From the NCBI GenBank assembly GCA_002964805.2, contig PUDQ02000076.1, forward strand, positions 172,019-236,018: a stretch of DNA of 64,000 bases, given 5' to 3'. Below are positions 44,901 through 55,514 of this stretch, piece by piece. The stretch is from Trametes villosa (Eukaryota > Basidiomycota > Agaricomycetes > Polyporales > Polyporaceae). Position 1 is the first letter of the stretch; each line of letters opens with the position of its first letter. Under the pieces are notes generated by a model. That model was not told the origin of the DNA, did not search any database, and saw only the letters and a program-made list of their open reading frames with translations. A program made the translations under genes and the position numbers.

Positions 44901-45882
44901 GTGCGCGATGTTCTTCATGACGCCGTGCATCGTCCTGCAGAACAGCTCCTCGTCCTCGTTGTACATCGTCATCACGATGAACAGCTCCGTGCGCCGCGGC
45001 GGGTCGTAGTGCACCTGTCGCAGCGTGAAGCCCTCGTCCTTGAAGTCGTTCGGGTCGCACGTCGCGGCCGAGTACCGCATGTGCGTGAACTCCCGGTCCT
45101 CCTTATAATTGCACATGTTCAGCAGCTTCGTCGGCACCGCCGAGTCCAGCACGAAGTTCCCGTGGAACAGCTCGACCTTCTTGATCGTCTTGTACCGACG
45201 CGGCACGCGTTGCGGGATGCGCCCGTAGCGGATGTTGTTCTCCGACCTGTCGTCGGACTCGACGGGGTCGTACTCACCGGGCATCGGCATTGCACCACCC
45301 GTGGGACCATCACGGCGCAGGAGGGGGATGTCTCCAGTGTCGAAGTCCTCTACCGGCTCGTCGTGCAGCTGGAACGAGGATCCATGGTACGGCGAGGGCT
45401 GGGGAGCCAGCGGTGCGCCGAGGGGCTGCGGGGAAGTAGGGTTCAGGTAGTCCCCAGGCTGGAGCGGCGGAGATCCGGGGTGCAGGGGCGGCGAGCCCTG
45501 GTGGATCGGGGGAGGCGAGTGGGGCTGAGGGAAGCCCGGAGCGTACGAATCCGGGTGATACAGATTCGGATTGGGAGGCGAGTGTGGTGGCTGCGGGGGT
45601 TGGAAGACATTCGACGGCTGTCCAGGGGGCGGCGGGGGCGCTTGGAAGACCCCTGTGGGCCCCTGAGGGCTCATAAACGGGTCAAGATGAAGCGGCTGAT
45701 ACGGCTGGTGCTCCTGCTCGTAGTTCGGACTGGGGGAGGGAGCATAACCAGGCTGGGGGTAGTTGAGGTGGTACGGCGAGTATCCATCGTTGTAGTGGCC
45801 ATGCTGGGCTTCGTCGGCCTGCACAGTGTGAGTTGCAGACCACAGCACGTCGCAATAGGCTCACCTCTGGGTAATGGGACAT
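41998..45882 (-). CDS. Chitin synthase, division 1 (class I-III type), 951 aa
   Basis: Membrane enzyme that makes cell-wall chitin from UDP-GlcNAc (EC 2.4.1.16). Nineteen exons: 45882-45865, 45818-44751, 44699-44645, 44589-44287, 44228-44177, 44121-43998, 43946-43893, 43839-43747, 43691-43512, 43462-43244, 43179-43021, 42966-42883, 42827-42814, 42739-42509, 42452 (one base), 42382-42356, 42288-42266, 42208-42117 and 42056-41998, giving 952 codons. The N-terminal 170 residues are Pro/Gln/Tyr-rich. Catalytic motifs are [42 protein letters not shown], a YLAEDRILCWEL block and QRRRW in [12 protein letters not shown] (about residue 597). Six or more membrane helices follow, with VSWGTKGDN between them. 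Start MSHYPE is followed at once by an intron. Confidence 0.95.
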
Positions 45883-46632
45883 CGTGGTCGATGGGCAAGT
45901 TGCGGAACGACGCGCTGCTCACTCAGTCACTGCGGAGAATGCTGCATGAATGCTGTGCTCAGACAGCGAGCGCAGGCTCGCCGCTCAGCGCCCCACACTG
46001 CACTCACCAAAGACTCCGGTGTGTTCCCGTGCACCCAATGAGATCACCGTTCTTCCCTGTGAGAACCTGTGCTTGTCGCCGAACGCGAATATTCTTCCTC
46101 TTCGCTGTGCGTCTCCGCGGGCCGAGCGCTCGGACCGAGATATTCACTGATCGTGGACGACCCTAGCCTTAGGCGTTGCAGACACAGAGAAAGAGAGTGC
46201 TTTTGGTATTTGGTTGTCGTAAGGGGTCGTGGTTGCCGTCAAGAGAATCCTCAGCCTCGATTCACTGGTTGAGCAGAGAGGAGTGAGATGTGGGGGGACA
46301 AGACTGAATAGGCGCTCACGCGTAATGGCTAGTAACCAAGGATACCCAAACAGGGTAATTTGATCGACCAGGAACGAGGAGAACGTACATGATCCCGTGA
46401 TTCTTGCATTCCACCATTCCACCGGCAAATTCCGTAGGCGCCCGGCACCCCGGCAGAGCGCCCGATTCCAATCGTGACTGCTCTCTCCCGTCCTCGTCCC
46501 CCGTCGGTTGGGAGCAGCCCCTTCACGTCCTCGCTGGGGAGAACGGTGCGAGGACGCGGAGGGGTTCGGTTTCATCTCTCTCACTCCGCGACACCCCGCT
46601 GTAACTCTACGTAGCCCTACCCTATCGCTGCA
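45883..46632. other. Divergent intergenic region
   Basis: 750 bp between the chitin synthase gene and the KDZ-like gene. A 421-codon plus-strand ORF at 44901-46166 ends here; it is the shadow of chitin synthase and is not called. Confidence 0.5.
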
Positions 46633-49126
46633 ATGTTCAGTCTCGAGTTTCTATTCACCTCTCTCTCGAAGTCGGCTGGAACTCTCCTGCAGGACCTCTC
46701 TATCAGCAAGTTGATAGAGTTCATCCGCCTTGCGTCTTCAATGAAGCCCGTGATACTACACACCCAGGTGCCCTCGTTCAACCCCGACCACGTTCCAGCC
46801 CTTCTCGAGTATGAGGTCTGCGTCTACCTGGCGCGTTCCCTCGGCATCAGCCTGACAAAGGTTGACGCGTTGTGGGACGCCCTGAAGATCATCATATGGA
46901 AGCAGGGGGAGCGGCTGCTGGAGGCTGATGCGGGTGCACGGTTCGTAGGGCAGCTCGAGCTTGACTGCAAACTCGGTGTGCACGCCATCGCCATACTTCG
47001 AAGCTAGGTGCTAATACTCGAGAACAGCGGCTCACATGCTGCATCCCCCCACACGGCTGTGTAACCGCCCGTACTGCACGAAGCAGCGACTCCTCCGCGA
47101 TCGACATGAAGCCATCAAGGTGTCCCTCTTCACCCTGGACCGGGGCGTCTGCGAGGGATATGCGGTGCATCTGTACTGCTATGGTGCGTTCTACACATGC
47201 TCAGCGACCGGCTGTTGCTGACATTTGCGTACATAGGCTGCCACACAACATACCACCCCAACTATGCGATCCATCAGGACGTCCGCACATATTACGCAGC
47301 CATCCCGGAGTATATTCAGGTCGCCGAGCACATCTACATCGAAACACGCGTCCTAAAGCTCTTCAATGCCCTCTCCCTCCTGTCTTGGACGTCCGCAACC
47401 AACGCCGCTCATGTCTATCATGTTGCGCTATCCCAGCTCGATGTTACTCGGGATCACGTCGCTGCCTATCGCCTTCGCCCTGAACATGTCTGGGATGGAT
47501 TCGTGGTCCTCGCGCTCCTCAAAGATGCAGCTGAGCGCATGTATTCTCTCGAGGTTCCAAATACCGGCGATCAGAAGGACCGCTTTACGGCTGCCATGGA
47601 CGCTCGCAACACGTTCATGCGCAACGCCGGCCAGGCGGAGTACACTCACTGGTGCACAAAGTGTGTGCGCCGGTTTGATTCCACAGAGAAGGGCAAACCC
47701 GCTGGTGAGTCTGGTGTACATTAACAGGTTCAGCCCACGTACTGATTGATTTTCGCAGAGTTTGTGGACGCTCCTGTCACCGATGGCATAGAGATGGGTC
47801 GGCCGTGCTGTGGCGTGCACAACTGCGCCCAGCCATTACGCTCCACACAGGACCGTCACTGCCCCGGCCACGCAAGCCTTGACCTGATCTGTGCTGTGGC
47901 GGAATGTGATGCGGCGGTGACCAAGGGCTACCGCACCTGTGCGATCGCCTCTCATCGTGCCGCGGAGACTCGCTTCAAGCTCATGGGCAAGGCAGCATTC
48001 CACTTGCGCTCGCGTCTTCAGCGCTCCAAGGTGGTGACGCCAGAAGACTCCATCTCGCCTGAGGCTCCGGATGGCGATGACGACGTTGAACTTGACGAGG
48101 ACAACATCAGCGACGTGTCCATGCCCACGGCGAAGCCCCCGCACGATGGACACAAACTGCTGTCGTTACCGCCCTCCACGCCCTCCACGCCCGACGACGC
48201 TCCGCCCGAGACCACACCCGACGCCCTGTCATCGTCCTCCACGTCCGATGATGCTCTGCCCCAATGCTCTCAGCCTGAGCATCTGCCGGTGTCGTCCACG
48301 CCCGATGCCCTACCATTGTCCTCCACACCCTCCAACGCTCCGCCCGATTCCCCATCGACACCCAATGTTCCAGCACCGTCTGCCCCCAACACCCTACCAT
48401 CGCAATCTACATCCGACGATGATCCGCCCCCATGCGCTCAGCGTCCGCCGGTGTCGTCCACTCCAGCCCCGCCAGTGCCATCTGAGGACTGCCCTGACAA
48501 GCCTGCTGAGGGGAACCGCAAGCTGCGTGCTATGTTCAGCAGGAGGCGAACACACAATGAGCAGTTGTTCGTCCGCCCCTGTGGCATCATTGTTGAGAGG
48601 GATACCTGTTACGGATCCGAGAGTATATCGCAGATTGCGGTGAGTATCTGCCGCATGGTCAAGGTTGTCTCTTACTGACATTGTTACTATATAGAACATG
48701 ATGCGGCGCAAATTCCCGGGGCCACGGTTCCTCCCTCGCGTCCTCCTGTATGACAACAACTGCCGCATGTACTGCCACCTCGAGGCGCAAGGCGAGACAC
48801 TCCACCGGGAGATCGGCCTACCTGTCGATGTCTTCCACTGGAAGTGCAAGCATACCAAGACCGACGAGGCATGCCAGGTCCACTGCAATCCCTATAACTA
48901 CCCGGAGATCCTCGGTGAGGATGGACAGTCTTGGTTTTTTAATTCTTCTATTGCAGAACAGACAAATGTCTGGTTCGGAGGGTACCATGCAATCGTACGT
49001 GAGATGTCTGCAACCAAGTATGATTTCTTTCTAGATGAGATGATCAAGCAGAAGAACGCCCTCACTCGTTCCCGCCTTAATGAACAGGGCTGTCTCCCTG
49101 GGTACCGCTCCATGACCTTTACCTAG
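46633..49126 (+). CDS. KDZ-transposase-like protein with CxC5/CxC6-type cysteine clusters, 759 aa
   Basis: Exons 46633-46975, 47028-47183, 47237-47704, 47759-48639 and 48695-49126 form one intact frame. A helical N-domain (1 to about 110) is followed by a cysteine cluster like CxC5 (PPTRLCNRPYC, GYAVHLYCYGC, HTTYHPNY), a second CxC6-like cluster (RPCCGVHNCAQPL, RHCPGHASLDLICAVAECD), then a 120-residue acidic and Pro/Ser/Thr-rich repeat. The C-terminal part (LLYDNNCRMYCHLEAQ, VDVFHWKCKHTKTDEACQ, SSIAEQTNVWFGGY, KYDFFLDEMIKQKN) resembles the catalytic end of KDZ transposases, which were described in fungi together with TET/JBP expansions. It is shorter than many KDZ transposases, and no terminal inverted repeats were found, so it may be an immobile or domesticated copy. 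Confidence 0.72.
48160..48480 (+). repeat. Degenerate coding repeat inside the KDZ-like gene
   Basis: About 320 bp encode recurring short units such as SSTPDAL, SSTSDDA and SSTPSNAP. It forms the flexible linker between the cysteine clusters and the C-terminal domain and probably varies in length between strains. Confidence 0.7.
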
Positions 49127-49984
49127 ACTTCTACACTCTACTATTCATCACTCTCACATCCTATATACTTAGCTATTCAAATATATTCGAATCCTCTTGC
49201 CCTCCAGCGCGACGCTCTCCCCCGTCATGCGCGCAGCAGCCTGCGCACGTATTGGACACGACGACACCGACGAGTAGATGTACGCACCGGACCTTCTTGT
49301 CCGCTCTCGCCCGTCACTCACGCGCGCGGCAGCCTGTGCGGGTATCGGACACGACACCGACGAGCACGACGTACTCACGCCCGCGGCTCGCTTGGACAGC
49401 CCCGGCACGACAACACTTGCATCCCTCTATGATGCGCGCACACATTGAGTCCGTGGAGCAGTCGAGTCCGTAGAGCAGTCCTGCCGCGACGCGAACGCGC
49501 CGTCTTGAATGTAGCCCGGTAGTTGCGTTGGGAGATGCCGGCGAGAACGTTTGCGTTCCGGGGCCATGCCCGCGCCGCGCACATCTTCAAGTGTCCGCTT
49601 GCAAGCCGGCTGCCAGTGCCACGCGGGACCCAGGTCAAGAGGCGTCACTGTAGCACGAGGCATAAATTAGCAAGGAAAAAGAGAAGCACAGGGATGTACA
49701 CTAGGACATTATGTACGATTCAGTGCAGAGAAATTGTAGTGCAGAGCGACGGTGGTGGAGATATTTGAGTGACAAGTGAACGTACATAAGCGTGAGCGGC
49801 TCAGTTCTTGACGCCGGCGGCTGATACGCTCCACCACGCTCTGCTATATGCCACTCTGCCGCTCTCTGCTCTGCTCACGCCTCGTCATGCTCACGCCCCG
49901 ATACGACACATCGCGACACGCCTCAGTACGCGACTACGGACGCCACAACTCAACGAGCACGTAGCGACCCGCCCTGGGCCCTCG

Positions 49985-50300
49985 TCCGTGCTGTCAAGCA
50001 AGGAGGAGGGGAGCTCGGCCTGTTCTCTCCTCCCCTTCCCTCCTCCCGGCGGCCGCCCTGGGTCTTCGCCCTCACGCCCTCGCCCTCGGTGACCTATAGA
50101 GCAGAGGAGAGGAGGGCTCGTTCTCTCCTCCCCTCCCCAGGACGAGGGCGGCCGTCTCGCGCCCTCGCCCTGGCTCCTCGTCCTCGCCCGCCCTGGCCTC
50201 GCCCTCGCCCTGGCTCCTCGCCCTCGCCCTGGCTCCTCGCCCTCGCCCTGGCTCCTCGCCCTCGCCCTAGCTCCTCGCCCTCGCCCTGCACCCTCTCAAA
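49985..50300. repeat. GCCCTC-rich minisatellite with 19-bp units
   Basis: The core at about 50180-50290 repeats GGCTCCTCGCCCTCGCCCT about five times with few changes; flanks are looser GCCCTC tracts. The strand is strongly C-rich. Confidence 0.8.
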
Positions 50301-51424
50301 CGTGCGCAAACCGCGCATACAGCCCGTCCCCGCCGTCCCCCGAAAAAAACTCGCGGCGCCGATGCAAACTGAGCCGGCGGTAGGCTGGACACTCTGAGCA
50401 TCCTAGCGCCCTCATGCCCTCGGCATTCCGAATGCGCCCCCTTACGCCCCGCCTCCATCAGCTCAGGGGACGCGCCGCACACGCCGTTCGAGCGGAGTTC
50501 CCGTCGCACTGCGGCACCCCTCCCGCCACAATCTCCACCCGCCACGCTAGGGCTGCATAGCGAGCACCCGCTAGGACTTGCACAGCCGCGTCTTCACGTG
50601 CAGGCGCGACGGTGGTACCCTTGCAAACGGGTAGTATCGACCGGTGGGGCACGTTGACGGAAGTGGGAGGCATGGGGTGGGGAACTCCGGGAGCAGCGAG
50701 GTCGGCACTTCGTGCGCGCAGGTGCGTCCGCCGACTCTTCGCACCGTCCGCGTAACTGACCGCCCCGCTTCCCTGCGCTGCAGAGGCGCTCCTTGGCATC
50801 GGTTGATGGCGTGGACGGACGCGCGCAAACGCCGTGGACGTCCCGCGGTGGGAATGCCCTCGGCGCCGCTGCCAACCCCGACGTCCCTCCCTCCGTCGCC
50901 CCGTCTTCTCCCCGCCATTGCCCCTCGTCCGCTGCAGCTCAGGCGACGCACAGCACCCCGGACTTGCCCCGGGTGCGTTCCTGAGCCGCGTGCACGCGAA
51001 CTGCGCTAACGGCGTCGATTTCACAGAGCACCCGCGCCGAAAATACGAGGTGCGCGCCGCGGTCTCCTCCTTACCAGCCCGTCGTCTGCGCGTACACACG
51101 CGCACCACGCGTCGGCATCGGGTCGCTACGCGCCCTCGACGGCAGGCCCGCCCCGCACAAGACCCCGGTCTGCCTCTGCGCCCCGCCCCGGACCCCCTCC
51201 AAAACGTGGCTGCGAGGATGCTCTGACACTGGCACACGTCTGCCGTAAGTCTCGTCGCAATCCGGGGCGAAAAAAATCTCGCTGACGGCGGGCAGTTTCA
51301 TAGGCCCGGAAGCCGACGAACACGCCGCGGGCCGCATACGCATCCTCCCACGGCGCCGTTTGGCAGGGACGGTTTCTGGAGCGTGCTTTATCGGGTCCGC
51401 GAGGACAAGGCGGCCGTCTCGAGG

Positions 51425-51680
51425 GAGAGCGGCCGGCTCCTCGCCCTCGCCTGCCTCTCGCCCTGGCTCCCGGCCCTCGCTCTCAAGGCTGGCTCCCTGC
51501 CCTCGCCCTCGCCCTCGCCCTCGCTCTCGCCCTTGAGAGGGGAGGGCGGCCGTCTGCTCTCAGGGTGAGGGAGCGCGGCCGGCTCCTTGCCCTCGCCTGC
51601 CTCTCGCCCTCGCTCCCTGCCCTCGTTCTCGCCCTCGTCCTCGCTCTCAGGGCGAGGGAGGAGGGCGAGGGAGGGTGTTC
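51425..51680. repeat. Second CCCTCG minisatellite with an inverted tail
   Basis: Runs of GCCCTC/GCTCTC units are followed at about 51650-51675 by the reverse pattern GGGCGAGGGAGGAGGGCGAG, so the block could fold back on itself. It shares its unit with the repeat at 49985-50300. Confidence 0.75.
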
Positions 51681-51691
51681 GCGATAGTCCC

Positions 51692-51776
51692 AGCGGCCGT
51701 GTTCAGTACGGGCCCAGCGGGCGTGTTCGATACCGGCCCGCCGGACGTGTTCAAGATGGGCCCGCCGGACGTGTGG
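51692..51776. repeat. 24-bp tandem repeat, about 3.5 copies
   Basis: Units 51692-51715, 51716-51739, 51740-51763 and a partial 51764-51776 share the pattern SCGGVCGTGTTC...GGGCCC (last nine bases vary). Confidence 0.8.
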
Positions 51777-51888
51777 TCAAGTAGCTATTGAAATAGGATA
51801 GTGTATGTCGTGTACAGTACAATGACATTCCAATATTGATATAAACTGCACACAAAACAAGGAGTAGACGAAGAATGAGCGTGGAAGG

Positions 51889-53093
51889 CTACATGGGGAA
51901 TCGGTCGGCATCCTGGCCAATGTAAATACGACGCCGGGGAACAGGGCCCGGGCTCGGCAACGGCACGATCTTCCTTTTCTTGGGCTTGGGCGGCGACGGG
52001 ATCGGCGATGATCCAGTGAGGTCAATGATGTCGTCCTCGTTGATAGGACGTGATCGCTTGGTCGGCGGAGGCGGGGATGGGGATGGCAGTGTGAGGTCGA
52101 TGACGTCCTGGTCGGCCTGCGGGGGTGCAAGCTCTTCATCGGCCAGCTCATCCAGCAGCTGCAGGATGCGGCTCCTCTGTACTCTCGCCTGCGCGAGAAG
52201 CTGCTGCAAGGGCGATGGCGACCGTGACTGAGCCGGAGGCGTGCTAGGCGGAGACTCGAGGGTGACGGCGAGAGCAGAGCGAGCCACAGTTGACGGTCCA
52301 GGTGCAAGAGCAGAGCGAGCAGCATCAGAGGAGCTAGTTGACGATGGTGAGGCTGCAGCTGGCAGGTGTGTAGTGGACAAGCGCGAGGGACCTGCACACA
52401 GAGACGAGACCCCTAGAACAGAGACTGCCCGTCGAGAAGGCGGAGCTGCGGGACTCCGGTGTCTGTCGTGTCTGTCAGGTGGCAGTGTCGTGTGGCGAAG
52501 AGGACCAGGCTGGCTGCGGCTGGATGCTGAGGACGACTGGCTTGATGACGTGCTCGATGTCGGTATGCTGCTCAGCGGCGATGGTGACCGATCGAGGTGT
52601 GCGAGTCCGGCTGCGATCAGCGCGAGCTCCGATACATCGTGGTTACGCAAGGAGCAGCCGCCGGCCGCACGGCAGTGTTCGCGGCATGCCTGGCGCATAC
52701 AGGAGGGGGAGACTTTCGCCGTGTTGCAGGTGACACAGCGAGGCTTGGAGTCGGCCCCCGCACTCTGCGACGTGGATGGTGTTGTGTTGTCCGAGCTGTC
52801 GGAGTCCTCCCGGTCATCGTCCGCGCCCGGTGGGAGCTTAGGGAGATATCGCCAGTAGCGACTTCGAAGCTGTCCCGGACGCTTAGGATCCGGTTCCAGG
52901 CAAGACGGGCACTAAGTAGTAGGGTGAGTGAATGATACGAGACACACTATTTGACACTTACCTTGACTAGCTCACGACCGAATGTCGCCTTGTTAGGATT
53001 GGTAATCTTGCAGACCGGTAGATGTTTCCGACAGAATTTGCAGGTGCGGAGGTAGCAGCGTGTGGCGCCAGGGCTGTTCCAGTCTCGCGGCAT
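51889..53093 (-). CDS. Cysteine-module protein with two SUMO-interaction-like motifs, 384 aa
   Basis: Exons 53093-52962 and 52911-51889 join in phase 0. A first Cys group lies at 13, 18, 21 and 28, CPSC at 45-48, and a second module at C103, C106, C115, C120, H123, C124, C130 and H135. The spacing C-x8-C-x4-C-x2-[HC]-C-x5,6-C-x4-H is shared with the protein of the next gene (53284-55016), though the rest differs. The middle is Ser/Pro-rich and disordered, with a helix at about 275-305 (LQQLLAQARVQRSRILQLLDEL). Two hydrophobic-acidic motifs, VIDLT (314-318) and IIDLT (339-343), match SUMO-interaction motifs. A basic KPKKRK (353-358) could be a nuclear signal. No catalytic domain. It sits in an element-rich island, and a transposon origin is possible. 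Confidence 0.65.
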
Positions 53094-53283
53094 AGCTGGA
53101 TGACGGGACGAGGTGTCGCAGGGGAGAAGGGGAGAGATGGGGAGACTCGGACGTTGGGGCAGGCGGAGGGCTGTATCTTATATGTGCAGCTGCCAGTGCT
53201 CGTCCCAGGTGATGCTGCTGAATGCACATTCTGTGACACTGAATGACAGGATGAATAGAACGTGAATAGTGACATGTGCTATC

Positions 53284-55016
53284 CTACGCCCCGCCTCGAC
53301 CAACGCTCCGTCCCGATAAGGTTTTCCGGTGGGCACCCCAGAGCCCCCCTGTGCCAGTTCTCGGTGCCTTCAGTAATGCTTCGCGTTCATCTTGCCTCGA
53401 GTTGCGCCATGCTGCCCAGTTCGAGTAGAACGTGGATTGGACGTACGGCACTCCTGGAAAGACGCGCTCGAAATCGGATGCCTTGGGGCGTGTCCGGGCC
53501 TTCTGAGGAGTGAGAAGCTCGAACCCCTTGGCGATGTCACACGCAGCAATGCCGTTGGGCCAGGCCGCGCCGAAGGGAACCCAGACGAAGCCAAGCTGCC
53601 AGAGCTTATCATGATCGAAGCCCGGGAGAAGCAGCGATTCGAAGAGCTTTGTGACCTGAGCGGGAACCACATCGTCAAGTTGAAGACCGAGGGACCGAGC
53701 GTACGGGATGAGCTCCGACGGCTGGAGCACAGAAACCGTTTGCCCAGGAATACGGAGGCTGAGCTCGCCTAGACCCAGAATAGTCGCATCCATTGCAGGG
53801 GCCTCAGGCAGAGGAGTCAGGACGGTATGCGGCGGTGACACAGCGTGAGATGTTGGAAGGACGGGAAGCGAGTGTGAAGGTGGGATGGCAGAGACGATGG
53901 GATCCGCAGTGGCTGAGAATGGCACCGGTGGGACAGACATAGACCGAGGGGGAGGCGGAACGGCAGCGGGGAGGGGAGGAGGCACCGCAGGGACAGCAGA
54001 GGAACCGGGGGAAAGGAGACTGTCGAGGACAGCGATGACCGTATGCGCAGGTGGCCTGTGTGGCACATTCACTGCCGTTGCAGGGCGCCGCTTAGAGCCG
54101 CGCCCATCCTTGTGGGCAACTACAGTGACGTGAACAGGGCCGAGCGGGGCTGTGGCGGCCTCCGGCGTGCCGGCGAGCATTGTGCGAGTCTCCCCTCCTG
54201 CCTCAGCAATAGAGTCGTCGAGTCCCATGCAGTCGGTCACCCCAAGCACCCGGAGTAGAACAACCTGATCAGTCACGAGTGGGATGCTGGCCGACGCAAG
54301 CATAGCCTCCCAGTGGCGCTTCCGTACATTGAACATCTCGAGGAGCGAGGAAGGTTGGATCTTGAATAACTCGAGGATCACGGGCTGCTGAGCGAGGGAG
54401 ATGGTCGGCCAGGTCGGGATGGCTTGCTGCTTGTACTTGATCGGTGGCTGCCCGTCCTGGTATGGCATTATGAGCAGGGACACGCTGCCGGTGAGGTTAG
54501 ACTCACCTTTGACCAGAACACGAGGACGCAGGCCTGGGCGAGCGCAGTCATGTTCTGGCGTAGGAGATCTCCACCCTCCAACATCTTAACACGTTCTGCC
54601 TTAGCCGTGTCCCATCCTGCCTCAAATTCCTTGCTCATCGGGACGCGAAGAATGCGCTGGGTAGGAGCGAGGCTGGCCTCGGAAGATGGGTTATCAAACT
54701 GGGAGTAGTTCGGTGGGCTGTCCGCTTGGGTAGGAGGCGGGGGAAGAGACTGGGGCGGATCGTAGGGGATAGTAGGCGGGGGACGGTCGAGGACCCATGG
54801 TGTCGCAGTAGGCTGGGACGGACCTGGTGGCGGGGCTCTGTTGCGGGTACGGTTATGCGGGGCATACCCACAGGGCTGTTGCTCGAGCCGGCAGCACGCC
54901 GAACAGAGACGATGCTTGCAGTGGTCGGAGATGTTGGTCCGCTTGCACGTTAACGTGGCACAGATTCCGGCCTTCTTGGACTTGGCAGGTTTCGCAAAGT
55001 TTATGGTGGCGTACAT
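53284..55016 (-). CDS. Cysteine-module protein, Pro-rich, 560 aa
   Basis: Exons 55016-54507 and 54456-53284 join in phase 0. The N-terminal module has C19, C24, C33, C38, C41, C42, C49 and H54, likely zinc-binding, with the same spacing as the C103-H135 module of the neighbour. A Pro-rich stretch follows. A folded segment (MSKEFEAGWDTAKAERVKM, then LAQACVLVFWSKDGQPPI, FKIQPSSLLEMFNVRK) is followed by a disordered Pro/Ala/Val-rich region and a conserved-looking C-end (LPGFDHDKLWQLGFVWVPFG, FERVFPGVPYVQSTFYS). Its start lies 109 nt from a fresh LTR insertion, which cut its promoter. No known enzyme motif. Confidence 0.68.
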
Positions 55017-55120
55017 GGCCGCTGAGTAGTAGGCTAGTAGTACAGAAGTGGGTATGCGGAAGGTACGGAAGGTAGGCAGGGGGAGCGCGTGGACGAGAGG
55101 TAAGCGGAAGGCAGGATGGG

Positions 55121-55125
55121 GAGTG
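55121..55125. repeat. Target-site duplication, left copy (GAGTG)
   Basis: GAGTG directly before the left LTR; the same five bases follow the right LTR at 63733-63737. Confidence 0.93.
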
Positions 55126-55477
55126 TGTTAAGATAACACTTGAAGTGGCGTTCGAGCGCACTCAAAGAGTTATAAATAACAAGTAGATTGATGAGTCAAG
55201 AGTACGAGTTGTTACAGGATGAAACAGGAGATCGAAACTGGGGAAGAGAGAGGGAGAGAGGGGGTCCTTATATACTGTGGGGGAAGGATCTGCGCAGCAG
55301 ATCCGCAGTGAAGCGCAGCATTGCTGCAGCACGTCCGCAGTCAGTATGAGTCAGGTCTGAGCTAAGTATAGTACACCGCAGTCAGGATGAGTCATATGGA
55401 CTAAATATAGGGGCTGAGTCAGAATGAGTCAGGTCGAGTCATTGGCCGTATTGGGAACCGAGGATGAAATTGTAACA
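55126..55477 (-). repeat. 3' LTR (left copy)
   Basis: 352 bp, identical by eye to 63381-63732. It contains a TATATAAG on the minus strand at 55267-55274 and TGACTCA (minus) at about 55347, 55388, 55415 and 55425. Its U3 promoter faces the gene at 53284-55016. Confidence 0.95.
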
Positions 55478-55497
55478 CTACCCCCCCCTTTAGGTTG
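55478..55497 (-). other. Polypurine tract
   Basis: On the minus strand AAAGGGGGGGGGTAG ends next to the 3' LTR, the place where plus-strand DNA synthesis starts in LTR elements. Confidence 0.85.
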
Positions 55498-55514
55498 ACC
55501 TTCCAGGTCAACGC

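Larger units (their letters stand above)
49127..51888. other. Gene-free GC-rich repeat region
   Basis: 2.7 kb with no supported gene. It contains two blocks of CCCTCG-type minisatellite, a 24-bp tandem repeat, and much C-rich single-strand bias. Long ORFs here come from lack of stops in GC-rich DNA. Confidence 0.6.

Noticed and set aside
44901..46166. 421-codon plus-strand ORF opposite chitin synthase
   Set aside because: Shadow of the chitin synthase N-terminal exon; Arg/Val-rich, no domain.
49985..51680. CRISPR-like array
   Set aside because: The repeats are contiguous minisatellite units without unique spacers, and the genome is fungal.
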